DNA of 35,103 bases from positions 1 to 35,103 of the forward strand of contig JABIPQ010000042.1 of the NCBI GenBank assembly GCA_018698975.1, written 5' to 3'. Source of the stretch: Gammaproteobacteria bacterium. GTDB taxonomy: Bacteria > Pseudomonadota > Gammaproteobacteria > Pseudomonadales > Pseudohongiellaceae. The notes below the pieces were generated by a model. That model searched no databases and was not told the origin of the DNA. It saw only the letters and a list, made by a program, of their open reading frames with translations. Positions 23,999 through 32,116 of this stretch are shown in pieces. The number at the start of each line of letters is the position of its first letter. Within the stretch, counting starts at the first letter, position 1. A program made the translations under genes and the position numbers.

Positions 23999-25870
23999 AT
24001 GCGTCGAATTCTTTTTTCTCTCCTGACCGCAGTCAGTCTGTGTAATGCTTTTCCTGCCTTTGCACAAAACAATGACTCTTTTGAACCCTATGTGTGGGAT
24101 CTTACTGAGCTCTACCCTTCACTGGAATCCTGGGAAGCAGAGCGGCAGCGCCTGTTAACTAAAATAAATACTATTGAAGATTTCCGCGGCACACTGGGCA
24201 ATGATGCCGATTCACTTCATGCTGCATATCGCTATGTATCTGATATATATAGAGAATTACTGCGGGTGTATTCCTATGCCAGCATGGAACAGGATGAAGA
24301 TCTGAGGGTCACCAATGCCCAAGAACGCAATCAGCTCGGGGAAGGTCTGTTTGCCCGTTTTAGTGAGGCAACTGCCTGGATGGATCCGGAACTGCTGGCA
24401 GTGGGCGCTGTAAAAATAAACAGTTTTATTGCCGATAATGAAGACCTGGCCCCGTTCGCGTTTATGCTCGAGGACACCATCCGCCAGGATGAGCATACGC
24501 TCAGTGATGAAACCGAACAGGCACTGTCCTATTTTTCCCAGTCTTTTGATGCCCCATCCAATATTTATTCGCTGATTGCCAATTCAGACATTCCTTTCCC
24601 TACGGTGACCATGTCTACCGGGGATGAAGCCATGATAAATTCCCAGGGCTACAGTTTCTGGCGCGGGAGCGAAAACCGGGAAGACCGTAAACTCGCTTTT
24701 GACAGTTACTGGAACAAGTGGGCTGAGTACAATTCCAGTGTTGGCATGGTACTCAATTCCCATATACAGATGCAGGTGGCATTGGCCAAGGCGCGCAAAT
24801 ATGACAACGTTCTGGAACGGGAATTATTCAGTGACAACCTGCCCCCGGCGGTTTATCACACCTTGGTAGAAGAAGTGAACAAGGCACTACCTACCCTACA
24901 CCGTTATTTCAAATTACGTGGCAGGATGCTGGGTGTAGAACAGATGAATTACTATGACATCTACCCGCCTCTGGTCTCTCTTGATAAGGTTTTTGACATA
25001 GAAACCACCAAGGAAATCACTCTGGACGCCATGGCAATTCTTGGCGAAGACTGGGTCAGCATGCAGCGCGAAGCAATCGCACAGCGCTGGATGCATGTCT
25101 ACCCTCAGCAGGGAAAACGCAGCGGTGCCTACATGAATGGCTCGTCCTATGATGTGCACCCTTACCTGCTGTTAAACCATAACGATGATTACGATTCCCT
25201 GTCTACTTTTGCCCACGAATGGGGTCATGCCATGCATACTTTATATGCAAAGCAGGAACAACCTTTTGAAACAGCTGACTACGCCACCTTTACGGCAGAA
25301 ATTCCCTCCACATCACTGGAGCTGATTCTGGAACAGTATATGGTGGAAAATGCCGAGTCCGTGGATGAAAAAATCTTCTATCTGGGCCAGGGGCTGGAGA
25401 GTCTGCGCGGCACGTTTTTCAGACAGACCATGTTTGCAGAGTTTGAACTGGCCTTGTACGAAGCGGTAGAGCGTGGCGAGGCTTTAAGTGGTGCCCGCAT
25501 CACTGAAATCTATGGCGATATTCTGCGTCGTTATCATGGCCATGATGAAGGTGTTGTGCTGATTGATGACCTGTACACCAACGAATGGATGTTCGTGCCC
25601 CATTTCTACTACAACATGTATGTGTTCCAGTATTCCACATCAATTACTGCCGGTACTGCCCTGTATGCCAAGATTGTTGAAGAGGGTGAAGCGGGCGTGG
25701 ACAACTATAAAAATCTGCTGCGTGCTGGCGGCTCAGACTATCCCTATGAAATTTTAAGGGCTGCCGGTGTCGATATGGCCACACCGGAACCCTACCGGGC
25801 AGTGGTTGATCGCATGAATGCCATTATGGATGAAATGGAAGCATTACTGGATCAGCAGGCGGTGAATTAG
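23999..25870 (+). CDS. pepF: Secreted oligoendopeptidase F (M3 family)
   Basis: The preferred ATG at 23999 follows GGAG by six bases and gives 623 residues beginning with a signal peptide (RRILFSLLTAVSLCNAFPAFAQ). The body is an M3B oligoendopeptidase: an N-terminal helical domain starting YVWDLTELYPSLESWEAER, then the zinc site HEWGH at about 406-410 (TFAHEWGHAMHTLYAKQEQP) and the downstream glutamate in EIPSTSLELILEQY. It cleaves short peptides, here probably in the periplasm. An in-frame ATG at 23981 is the alternative start. The gene stands alone; a structured repeat-like element lies just after it. Confidence 0.93.
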   Translation: MRRILFSLLTAVSLCNAFPAFAQNNDSFEPYVWDLTELYPSLESWEAERQRLLTKINTIEDFRGTLGNDADSLHAAYRYVSDIYRELLRVYSYASMEQDEDLRVTNAQERNQLGEGLFARFSEATAWMDPELLAVGAVKINSFIADNEDLAPFAFMLEDTIRQDEHTLSDETEQALSYFSQSFDAPSNIYSLIANSDIPFPTVTMSTGDEAMINSQGYSFWRGSENREDRKLAFDSYWNKWAEYNSSVGMVLNSHIQMQVALAKARKYDNVLERELFSDNLPPAVYHTLVEEVNKALPTLHRYFKLRGRMLGVEQMNYYDIYPPLVSLDKVFDIETTKEITLDAMAILGEDWVSMQREAIAQRWMHVYPQQGKRSGAYMNGSSYDVHPYLLLNHNDDYDSLSTFAHEWGHAMHTLYAKQEQPFETADYATFTAEIPSTSLELILEQYMVENAESVDEKIFYLGQGLESLRGTFFRQTMFAEFELALYEAVERGEALSGARITEIYGDILRRYHGHDEGVVLIDDLYTNEWMFVPHFYYNMYVFQYSTSITAGTALYAKIVEEGEAGVDNYKNLLRAGGSDYPYEILRAAGVDMATPEPYRAVVDRMNAIMDEMEALLDQQAVN

Positions 25871-25898
25871 GGGTAAAAATTATTAGTGCTCTGCATTG

Positions 25899-26021
25899 GT
25901 AGCGTCACGAGCGAAGGTTAATCGAGGCAAAAATGCGCGCAGGCGCAGGGAAGCAGTGTACGAGCAGTACATAACTGACTGAGCACATTTTTAACGAAGA
26001 GTAGCCGAGTGCAGTAGCTAC
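25899..26021. repeat. Structured intergenic repeat-like element
   Basis: The 123 bases between the pepF and SDR genes have nested complementary arms: GTAGC at the left end and GCTAC at the right, AAAAATG (25929-25935) with CATTTTT (25986-25992), and CAGTGTAC/GTACATAACTG at the centre (25954-25979). Nothing in it codes. The nested fold and sharp ends suggest an interspersed, REP-like or MITE-like element, but only one copy is in this window. Confidence 0.5.
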
Positions 26022-26044
26022 AACTATCCCCTACTTCACTCTAC

Positions 26045-26794
26045 TTATCCACGACCAATAAAGGGCATTTTGGTGGCCATCACGGTCATAAACTGCACAT
26101 TGGTTTCCAGGGGCAGGCTGTCCATATAGACAACGGCTTCGCCGACATGTACCACGTCCATCAGGGGCTCGTTTTTAAGCGAACCATCGGCTTGTTGCGC
26201 TCCCCGGGAAACCGCAGCTCCCATATCCGTGGTGGCATTACCGATATCAATCTGGCCACAGGCAATATTCCATGCTCGACCTTCAAGAGAAGTCGACTTG
26301 GTCATCCCCAAAACAGCATGTTTGCTGGCTGTGTAGGCAATTGAATTGGGCCGCGGGGATTCTGCTGAAATAGAGCCATTGTTAATAATGCGTCCGCCCA
26401 TTGGATCCTGCTCCTTCATCATCCTGAATGCGCCCTGCAGACAATAAAATGCCCCGTTCACATTGGTATCCATAACTTTCAACCAGTCATCACTTGCCAG
26501 GCTTTCTATAGAGGCGCCAATACCAATGCCAGCATTATTGAACAGCAAATCCAGGCGGCCAAAGTCCTTATGAATGCTCTTGAACAGGGCATCAACAGAG
26601 CTGGTACTGCATACATCTGCGACAACACAAGACACCTTAATGTCATTCCCGGCTAGCAGAGCCGCAGTTTCTTCCAGAGTTTCGATACGACGACCGGCCA
26701 GTACCAGGTGATAGTGTTTTTCACCAAGCGCAAGGGCCACAGCGCGACCAATGCCACTGCCGGCGCCGGTAATGAGGGCAATTTTATGATTCAT
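26045..26794 (-). CDS. SDR family oxidoreductase
   Basis: A 249-residue classical SDR with all key motifs: TGAGSGIG (9-16), NNAG (86-89), Asn111 in MDTNVNG, Ser in [10 protein letters not shown], and Tyr154/Lys158 (YTASK). Conserved charged residues after the first Rossmann strand (AGRR, 33-36) favour NADP(H) over NAD(H), though that is a weak rule. The substrate is unknown. It is transcribed alone, converging on pepF, with the structured repeat between them. Confidence 0.92.
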   Translation of the reverse strand: MNHKIALITGAGSGIGRAVALALGEKHYHLVLAGRRIETLEETAALLAGNDIKVSCVVADVCSTSSVDALFKSIHKDFGRLDLLFNNAGIGIGASIESLASDDWLKVMDTNVNGAFYCLQGAFRMMKEQDPMGGRIINNGSISAESPRPNSIAYTASKHAVLGMTKSTSLEGRAWNIACGQIDIGNATTDMGAAVSRGAQQADGSLKNEPLMDVVHVGEAVVYMDSLPLETNVQFMTVMATKMPFIGRG

Positions 26795-26961
26795 AGGGAC
26801 TTCTCTTTAATTTTTACTGTGTTAAACAGCTCCTGGAAAAAGAGAAGCATAAAGGAAAAGCTGGGCAAGCCCTAAATAATATCATTTAAGAAGGGAAAAG
26901 CGCCGGAAAGGTTAATACTGTCAACCCAGATAACTACTGACCAGCTTTACAATATCAGCAA

Positions 26962-27189
26962 TCAGATAACGCGCCTGTCGATCACTTTAGGGGCTACCTG
27001 GAAGTGTTTCCGGCAGTAATAAGTGGCTTCATCCATATTCTGGTGGATGGAAATAAGACGTCTGTTTTCATTGATCAACCAGATCACATCGTCAGACAGA
27101 ATTTCTGCTATATAGGTCATCGTGTATTCCCGCTTTAATCCTGTTCTGGAATCCATCGCTGTCATTTCATTATCCTGTTCCAAATACAC
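26962..27189 (-). CDS. Small hypothetical protein, 75 residues
   Basis: The frame opens with GTG at 27189, preceded eight bases upstream by a good AAGGAG site, which supports real translation. ATG codons at residues 9, 12 and 24 are alternatives. The C-terminal half (ILSDDVIWLINENRRLISIHQNMDEA, then YYCRKHFQVAPKVIDRRVI) looks like a small folded domain with mixed charge and one cysteine. No membrane segment or signal peptide is present. It is divergent from leuS. I do not recognise a family. Confidence 0.5.
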   Translation of the reverse strand: MYLEQDNEMTAMDSRTGLKREYTMTYIAEILSDDVIWLINENRRLISIHQNMDEATYYCRKHFQVAPKVIDRRVI

Positions 27190-27365
27190 TCTTGCCTCTC
27201 CTTCTTTGCTACCTTCTCTGGTATCCTAAGCGCCGTTTTTACAAGCGTATTCCAGTTACGCAACCTTTACCAGATTAGACCCGAGCAGAAGCCTTCAGTT
27301 TGCCGGAACAGGGGCAATGATTAAGCTCGCATTAAGTCTATAAAGCAGGATAAAAATAAAGCGCG

Positions 27366-29858
27366 ATGAGCATCACATTTACAGATGAATATAAGCCAGC
27401 ACTCGTAGAAGCCGAGGCCCAAAATTATTGGAATTCCAACGACAGTTTTCGTGTGGAAGTGGATCATTCCAGGGAAAAATTTTACTGCCTGTGCATGTTC
27501 CCTTATCCAAGCGGCAAGCTGCATATGGGCCATGTGCGCAACTACACCATTGGTGATGTTGTCAGTCGTTTCCAGCGTATGCGGGGGAAAAATGTGCTTC
27601 AGCCTATGGGTTGGGATGCTTTCGGCCTGCCTGCAGAAAATGCCGCCATGAAAAACAAGGTGCCGCCAGCCCAGTGGACCTATGCCAATATTGACGGCAT
27701 GCGCGCACAACTGCAGCAGCTCGGTTATGCCTATGACTGGCACCGCGAACTGGCAACCTGCCATGTGGATTACTACAAATGGGAACAATGGTTTTTTATT
27801 CAGCTCTACAAGAAAGGCCTGGTATACAAAAAAGAAGCGGAAGTGAACTGGGATCCTGTAGACCAGACGGTACTGGCCAACGAACAGGTTATTGATGGTA
27901 AAGGGTGGCGCAGTGGTGCGCCGGTAGAGAGGCGCAAGATTCCTCAATGGTTTATTAAAATCACTGATTATGCCCAGGAGTTGCTGGACGATCTGGGCAA
28001 ACTTGATGACTGGCCAGACCGCGTGCGCGTGATGCAAAAAAACTGGATTGGTCGCAGCGAAGGCCTTGAATTTGAATTCCAGGTAAAGGGTGAAAGTGAG
28101 GCCATGCAGGTCTACACCACACGACCCGACACCATTATGGGGGTTACCTACTGCGCTGTGGCACCGGAACATCCTCTGGCCCAGAAAGCCGGGCAGAATA
28201 ATGCCGACATCGCCGCTGAAATCAGCAAACTGGAAGTTGGCGGGGTTTCCGAAGCAGACATGGCCACAATAGAAAAGGCCGGCCTTGATACTGGCTTCAA
28301 GGCTATTCACCCCATCACCGGTGAAGAAATACCCATCTGGGTAGGCAATTTCGTGTTAATGAGCTACGGCTCAGGTGCCGTGATGTCGGTCCCTGGACAC
28401 GACCAGCGTGACTATGAATTTGCCACAAAATACGGCATCCCCATCAAACAGGTGATCAAACCTGCAGATGACAACACGCCCTGCGATTTGGCCAAGGAAG
28501 CCTTTACCGAAAAAGGCATTTGCATCAATTCGGACGCTCCTGACTTAAACCTTGATGGCATGAAATTTAAACAGGCCTTTGCCAAACTGGTGAGTTTCTT
28601 TAGTGAAAAAGGCACCGGGCAAAAAACCATTAACTTCCGCTTACGCGACTGGGGCGTTAGTCGTCAGCGTTACTGGGGCACACCTATTCCCATGATAACC
28701 TGCACTGCCTGTGGCAGCGTGCCAGTACCGGAAAGTGATTTGCCCGTGGTACTGCCTACCGATGTAGATTTTGATGGCACCGGCTCCCCTATTAAGAAGA
28801 TGCCAGAATTTTATCAAACCACCTGCCCTGAATGTGGTAGTGAAGCTGAGCGGGAAACGGATACTTTCGATACTTTCATGGAAAGCTCCTGGTATTACGC
28901 ACGCTTTGCCTCGCCCCGAGAAGAGAGTGGCATGCTCAATAAAGAAGCCATGGATTACTGGCTCGGTGTTGATCAATACATTGGCGGGATCGAGCATGCT
29001 ATTCTGCATTTGTTATATGCGCGCTTTTTCCACAAGTTGCTGCGCGACGAAGGCCTGGTCTCTACAGACGAACCTTTCACCCGTCTGCTAACCCAGGGCA
29101 TGGTATTAAAAGACGGCCACAAGATGTCTAAATCCCTGGGCAACACTGTCGACCCTGAGGGCATGATTGCGCAATATGGTGCCGACACTGTGCGCATGTA
29201 TATGATGTTTACCTCGCCACCGGACCAGAGCCTGGAATGGTCAGATTCGGGCGTGGAAGGGGCTTATCGATTTCTGCGACGCCTCTGGACTCTGCTTGGC
29301 TCATACCAGCAAACACCTGTATCTCTGGATCCAGAAAAACTGAATGATGCCCAAAAAGCAGTTCGTCTGAAAACCCACAGCACTATCAAGAAAGTCACTG
29401 ATGACTATGATCGAAGACAAATCTTCAATACGGCTATTGCCGCAGTGATGGAGCTGTACAATGAATTAACCAGCTTTACCAAAAACAACGATATTTATAC
29501 TGATGATCAGAGCAAAGCCGTATTCCAGGAAGCTGCAGAAGCCATTGTGTTGCTCCTGGCGCCTATTGTGCCACATATGAGTCACGTACTGTGGAATCAT
29601 CTGGGTAAAGACGGTGCTGTTATCGATGCGTCATGGCCCGTACATGATGAAAACGCCCTGGTACAGGACAGCATTCAGATTGTCGTGCAGGTAAACGGAA
29701 AGTTAAGAGCCAAGCTTGAAGTGTCTGCTGATATCAGCAAGGAAGACATGGAAGCCACCGCCCTCAATGACGAGAATGTGAAAAAATTCGCCGACGGTCT
29801 GACAATTCGCAAAGTGATTGTGGTGCCGGGAAAACTGGTTAATGTTGTGGCGAATTAA
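27366..29858 (+). CDS. leuS: Leucine--tRNA ligase
   Basis: The 830-residue class I synthetase has the catalytic motifs HMGH (53-56, in [16 protein letters not shown]) and KMSKS (586-590). The editing domain (about 220-415) includes [22 protein letters not shown] and [14 protein letters not shown] with its catalytic aspartate. A zinc-binding insert ([26 protein letters not shown]) precedes the catalytic second half, and [11 protein letters not shown] is the usual connecting segment. It charges tRNA-Leu and hydrolyses mischarged tRNA. The ATG has only a weak ribosome binding site. It is followed by lptE, as in many gammaproteobacteria. Confidence 0.98.
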   Translation: MSITFTDEYKPALVEAEAQNYWNSNDSFRVEVDHSREKFYCLCMFPYPSGKLHMGHVRNYTIGDVVSRFQRMRGKNVLQPMGWDAFGLPAENAAMKNKVPPAQWTYANIDGMRAQLQQLGYAYDWHRELATCHVDYYKWEQWFFIQLYKKGLVYKKEAEVNWDPVDQTVLANEQVIDGKGWRSGAPVERRKIPQWFIKITDYAQELLDDLGKLDDWPDRVRVMQKNWIGRSEGLEFEFQVKGESEAMQVYTTRPDTIMGVTYCAVAPEHPLAQKAGQNNADIAAEISKLEVGGVSEADMATIEKAGLDTGFKAIHPITGEEIPIWVGNFVLMSYGSGAVMSVPGHDQRDYEFATKYGIPIKQVIKPADDNTPCDLAKEAFTEKGICINSDAPDLNLDGMKFKQAFAKLVSFFSEKGTGQKTINFRLRDWGVSRQRYWGTPIPMITCTACGSVPVPESDLPVVLPTDVDFDGTGSPIKKMPEFYQTTCPECGSEAERETDTFDTFMESSWYYARFASPREESGMLNKEAMDYWLGVDQYIGGIEHAILHLLYARFFHKLLRDEGLVSTDEPFTRLLTQGMVLKDGHKMSKSLGNTVDPEGMIAQYGADTVRMYMMFTSPPDQSLEWSDSGVEGAYRFLRRLWTLLGSYQQTPVSLDPEKLNDAQKAVRLKTHSTIKKVTDDYDRRQIFNTAIAAVMELYNELTSFTKNNDIYTDDQSKAVFQEAAEAIVLLLAPIVPHMSHVLWNHLGKDGAVIDASWPVHDENALVQDSIQIVVQVNGKLRAKLEVSADISKEDMEATALNDENVKKFADGLTIRKVIVVPGKLVNVVAN

Positions 29859-29867
29859 AATTAATCA

Positions 29868-29951
29868 CAGTCACAAGTCTCAAGTCACAAGCAGGCTTCG
29901 ACAGGCTCCAGCTTTTTCTTTTTGAGACTTGAGACTTGTAACTTGCGACTG
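29868..29951. repeat. Long inverted repeat between leuS and lptE
   Basis: ACAAGTCTCAAGTC (29873-29886) pairs perfectly with GACTTGAGACTTGT (29926-29939), and outer CAGTC/GACTG arms (29868-29872, 29947-29951) extend it. The 39-base loop contains GGCTTCGACAGGCTCCAGC, itself a common repeat-like string. It begins ten bases after leuS and could end its transcript or be a small mobile repeat. Confidence 0.75.
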
Positions 29952-29980
29952 CCTACCCACAACCAGCTATACTTATACAC

Positions 29981-30475
29981 ATGCAATTAAAACTTCAGAA
30001 AACTCTTATCCTGTTCTCCATTTTGGCGCTGACTAGCTGCGGTTTTACTTTGCGCGGTTCCGCCAGTCTGCCACCCGAGTTGCAAACCATAGTGCTGGCG
30101 AGCAGCGACAGTAGCAATGAGACCCTTCGCTTACTTCGCCGCGCCCTTACTGCCAATAATGTTACTGTTCTGGATACTGTCGAGGCCGACAGTTATCGTC
30201 TGGTCATTGGCGATGAAGAAATCACGGAACGTATTCTCTCGGTAAACTCCAATGCCCGCGCCGGGGAATACGAACTATCACTTAGTATCCCCTTCCAACT
30301 GCGCTCGGCTGACACCATTCTCATTGAGCCGGAAGTGTTAACGATAGAAAAAGTCTACCTTGCTGACCCCACCAGTGCTGTCGCCAAGGCTGAGGAAAGA
30401 GAATTAATGGAAAATGAGATGCACCGCGAACTGGTTTTCCTGATTCTCAGGCGCCTGCAATCGGTCACCCTGTGA
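29981..30475 (+). CDS. lptE: LPS-assembly lipoprotein LptE
   Basis: The 164-residue protein has a lipoprotein signal peptide with lipobox LTSC (Cys20), followed directly by GFTLRGSASLPPELQT, the classical LptE N-terminus. The pattern YRLVIGDEEITERILSVNSNARAGEYELSL and the C-terminal MENEMHRELVFLILRRL are also typical. LptE is the plug in the LptD outer-membrane translocon that inserts lipopolysaccharide. It follows leuS across an inverted repeat and overlaps the next gene by four bases (GTGA). In many relatives holA comes next; it is absent here. Confidence 0.95.
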   Translation: MQLKLQKTLILFSILALTSCGFTLRGSASLPPELQTIVLASSDSSNETLRLLRRALTANNVTVLDTVEADSYRLVIGDEEITERILSVNSNARAGEYELSLSIPFQLRSADTILIEPEVLTIEKVYLADPTSAVAKAEERELMENEMHRELVFLILRRLQSVTL

Positions 30476-30663
30476 GCGCTTGCCGTCCTCTTTCTTTTCT
30501 GATCATCCTGCTGACTCTCCAATTCAGCTGTGGCTGCACTGCCATCACCGTGGCTGGCGCTACTGCAGGGGCAGCGGTGGCTGTTACTGGCGCTGCTGTA
30601 AAAACAACGGGAGCAGCAGTAGGTGCAGTAATTCCTGACGGCGATGATGACGAGGACGAGTAG
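30472..30663 (+). CDS. Tiny lipoprotein-like protein (NF038104-like)
   Basis: A 63-residue protein starting at GTG within the lptE stop (GTGA). It has a hydrophobic signal segment (PLSFLIILLTLQ), a Cys20/Cys22 pair in FSCGCTA that could serve as a lipidation site though the lipobox is imperfect, an Ala/Val/Gly-rich stretch (VAGATAGAAVAVTGAAVKTTGAAV), and an acidic tail (DGDDDEDE). This is like the small lipoproteins of NF038104 type. The function is unknown; coupling to lptE hints at an envelope role. Confidence 0.62.
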   Translation: MSACRPLSFLIILLTLQFSCGCTAITVAGATAGAAVAVTGAAVKTTGAAVGAVIPDGDDDEDE

Positions 30664-30799
30664 ATAGATTAAAAGGCCTATAAGCGGTAGCAGGCTCCAG
30701 GCACAGACTGTAAAAATCTACCTTTTTTGCATACACTAAAAGCCCTCAATTTAACTTACCAGCCACCTTTTATAATTAAACCTTTTTTTTGGAATTCTA

Positions 30800-31114
30800 A
30801 TGACAACTTTTGATAACGTAAGTGTAGTAAAAACCGCCAACGTCTACTTCGATGGCAAAGTGACCAGCCGCACCGTGATATTCAGCGATGGCAGTAAAAA
30901 AACGCTGGGGATAATGTCAGAGGGTGAATATGAGTTTGGTACCGAGCTGAAAGAAATCATGGAAATCATTGATGGCAATGTCGATGTTTTGCTGCCGGGA
31001 AATAATGAATGGCAATCATTTCATGGTGGCGATAGTTTTGAAGTCCCCGCCAATACCAGTTTCAAAGTGAAGGTTCTCGATTTGACTGACTATTGCTGCT
31101 CCTACGTCTTATAA
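30800..31114 (+). CDS. ppnP: Pyrimidine/purine nucleoside phosphorylase (PpnP, DUF1255)
   Basis: The 104-residue cupin-fold protein matches PpnP along its length: an N-terminal [23 protein letters not shown], then [28 protein letters not shown], and a C-terminal [25 protein letters not shown]. It splits several nucleosides with phosphate into base and ribose-1-phosphate. The start ATG follows GGAATTCTA by no spacer of note, with GGA six bases upstream. It stands 136 bases after the small lipoprotein gene, with no distinct promoter seen. Confidence 0.94.
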   Translation: MTTFDNVSVVKTANVYFDGKVTSRTVIFSDGSKKTLGIMSEGEYEFGTELKEIMEIIDGNVDVLLPGNNEWQSFHGGDSFEVPANTSFKVKVLDLTDYCCSYVL

Positions 31115-31148
31115 AAAATCAGATTGGAGAAAGCAGGATGACAAGCCG

Positions 31149-32033
31149 ATGAATTCAATACTCTACAAAATTCAAACATCACTGTGCTTTGTTTTACTAT
31201 TTTGTGTACTTCCTTCTCACGCAGCCACCTTGCCTGATCACCCGGCGCTTTCTATTTTAATCATCGCCGATGAAGTGAATCCTCATCGCCTTAACGATGC
31301 CGAGCTTACCCAACCCGAGGATCTGGCACCGGCACTAGGTGCAAGCGACAGCGGCCTGAATACGTCCAGTGTCATCACCGTGAACAGCCAATGTGCGGAT
31401 GACGCTTTGAACGCATTAGAGTCAGATCAAGGCCCGGATGTGGTGTTGTATTTTGCCCATCGCGCTGCACTTTCCTGTGATGGCGAAAATGCACAACCTG
31501 CCCTCACCAGACTTTTGGAAGAAGGTTTAAAAAGTGGTTTGGGCATTGTGGTATTGCATCATGGACTGTATGTAGATTTCATTAACCGGGGTGCCAAAGC
31601 TGAACTGCTGCATTTGCTAGGCGCAGAATCTGACAGCATTGAATGGAATACCGAAACAGGACAGCGAGTAATCAATGTGGCAGGCGAGCACTTCATCACC
31701 AGCAATGGCGTGATCTATGAAGAAGAAGCTACTTTTACTGGCAGCACTGACATCAACGCAGGGACTTACCCGGCTTTTTCCAATCTACCCGATGAGCTTT
31801 ACGAAATAACCCGCTTGCATGAAGTCGTCGGCGAAACACGTACCTCCCTGTTTGCCTCTGATTCCGGGGACGAGCGCATATTGGGCTATGTGTTACAAAG
31901 AAATGGCTGGAGCGGACGAGTAGTTGCCTACCAGCCGGGAGAATATCAGCCTAATGCCCTGGATAATCGAGATGGTCCAAACTTTCAGATCTTGGTTAAC
32001 GCACTGTATTTTACCGTGCATGGTTCTGACTAA
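31149..32033 (+). CDS. Secreted ThuA-like (trehalose utilization fold) protein
   Basis: The 294-residue protein begins with a signal peptide (about 1-25, ending PSHA). The rest resembles the ThuA/class I glutamine amidotransferase-like fold: VVLYFAHRAALS, then LGIVVLHHGLYVDFINRG (the conserved segment near residue 135), TFTGSTDINAG, YEITRLHEVV and RVVAYQPGEY near the end. ThuA-like proteins are linked to sugar metabolism, but the fold is shared with other roles and no sugar gene lies beside it. It ends at a strong bidirectional terminator. Confidence 0.72.
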   Translation: MNSILYKIQTSLCFVLLFCVLPSHAATLPDHPALSILIIADEVNPHRLNDAELTQPEDLAPALGASDSGLNTSSVITVNSQCADDALNALESDQGPDVVLYFAHRAALSCDGENAQPALTRLLEEGLKSGLGIVVLHHGLYVDFINRGAKAELLHLLGAESDSIEWNTETGQRVINVAGEHFITSNGVIYEEEATFTGSTDINAGTYPAFSNLPDELYEITRLHEVVGETRTSLFASDSGDERILGYVLQRNGWSGRVVAYQPGEYQPNALDNRDGPNFQILVNALYFTVHGSD

Positions 32034-32055
32034 AATTCGATAAGCATTTTTTTCC

Positions 32056-32092
32056 AAAAAAAAAAGGGTGATGCTTGCGCATCACCCTTTTT
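32056..32092. terminator. Bidirectional Rho-independent terminator
   Basis: GGGTGATGC (32066-32074) and GCATCACCC (32079-32087) form a perfect nine-pair stem over the loop TTGC, with ten A residues before and five T after. It separates the ThuA-like gene from the convergent TonB-dependent receptor. Confidence 0.92.
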
Positions 32093-32116
32093 ACCATTCC
32101 CTGGTTTATTTGCTGA

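Noticed and set aside
27321-28310. 329-codon ORF on the minus strand opposite leuS
   Set aside because: It is antisense to the well-conserved leuS, with no recognisable domain and a Cys/His/Phe-rich shadow composition.
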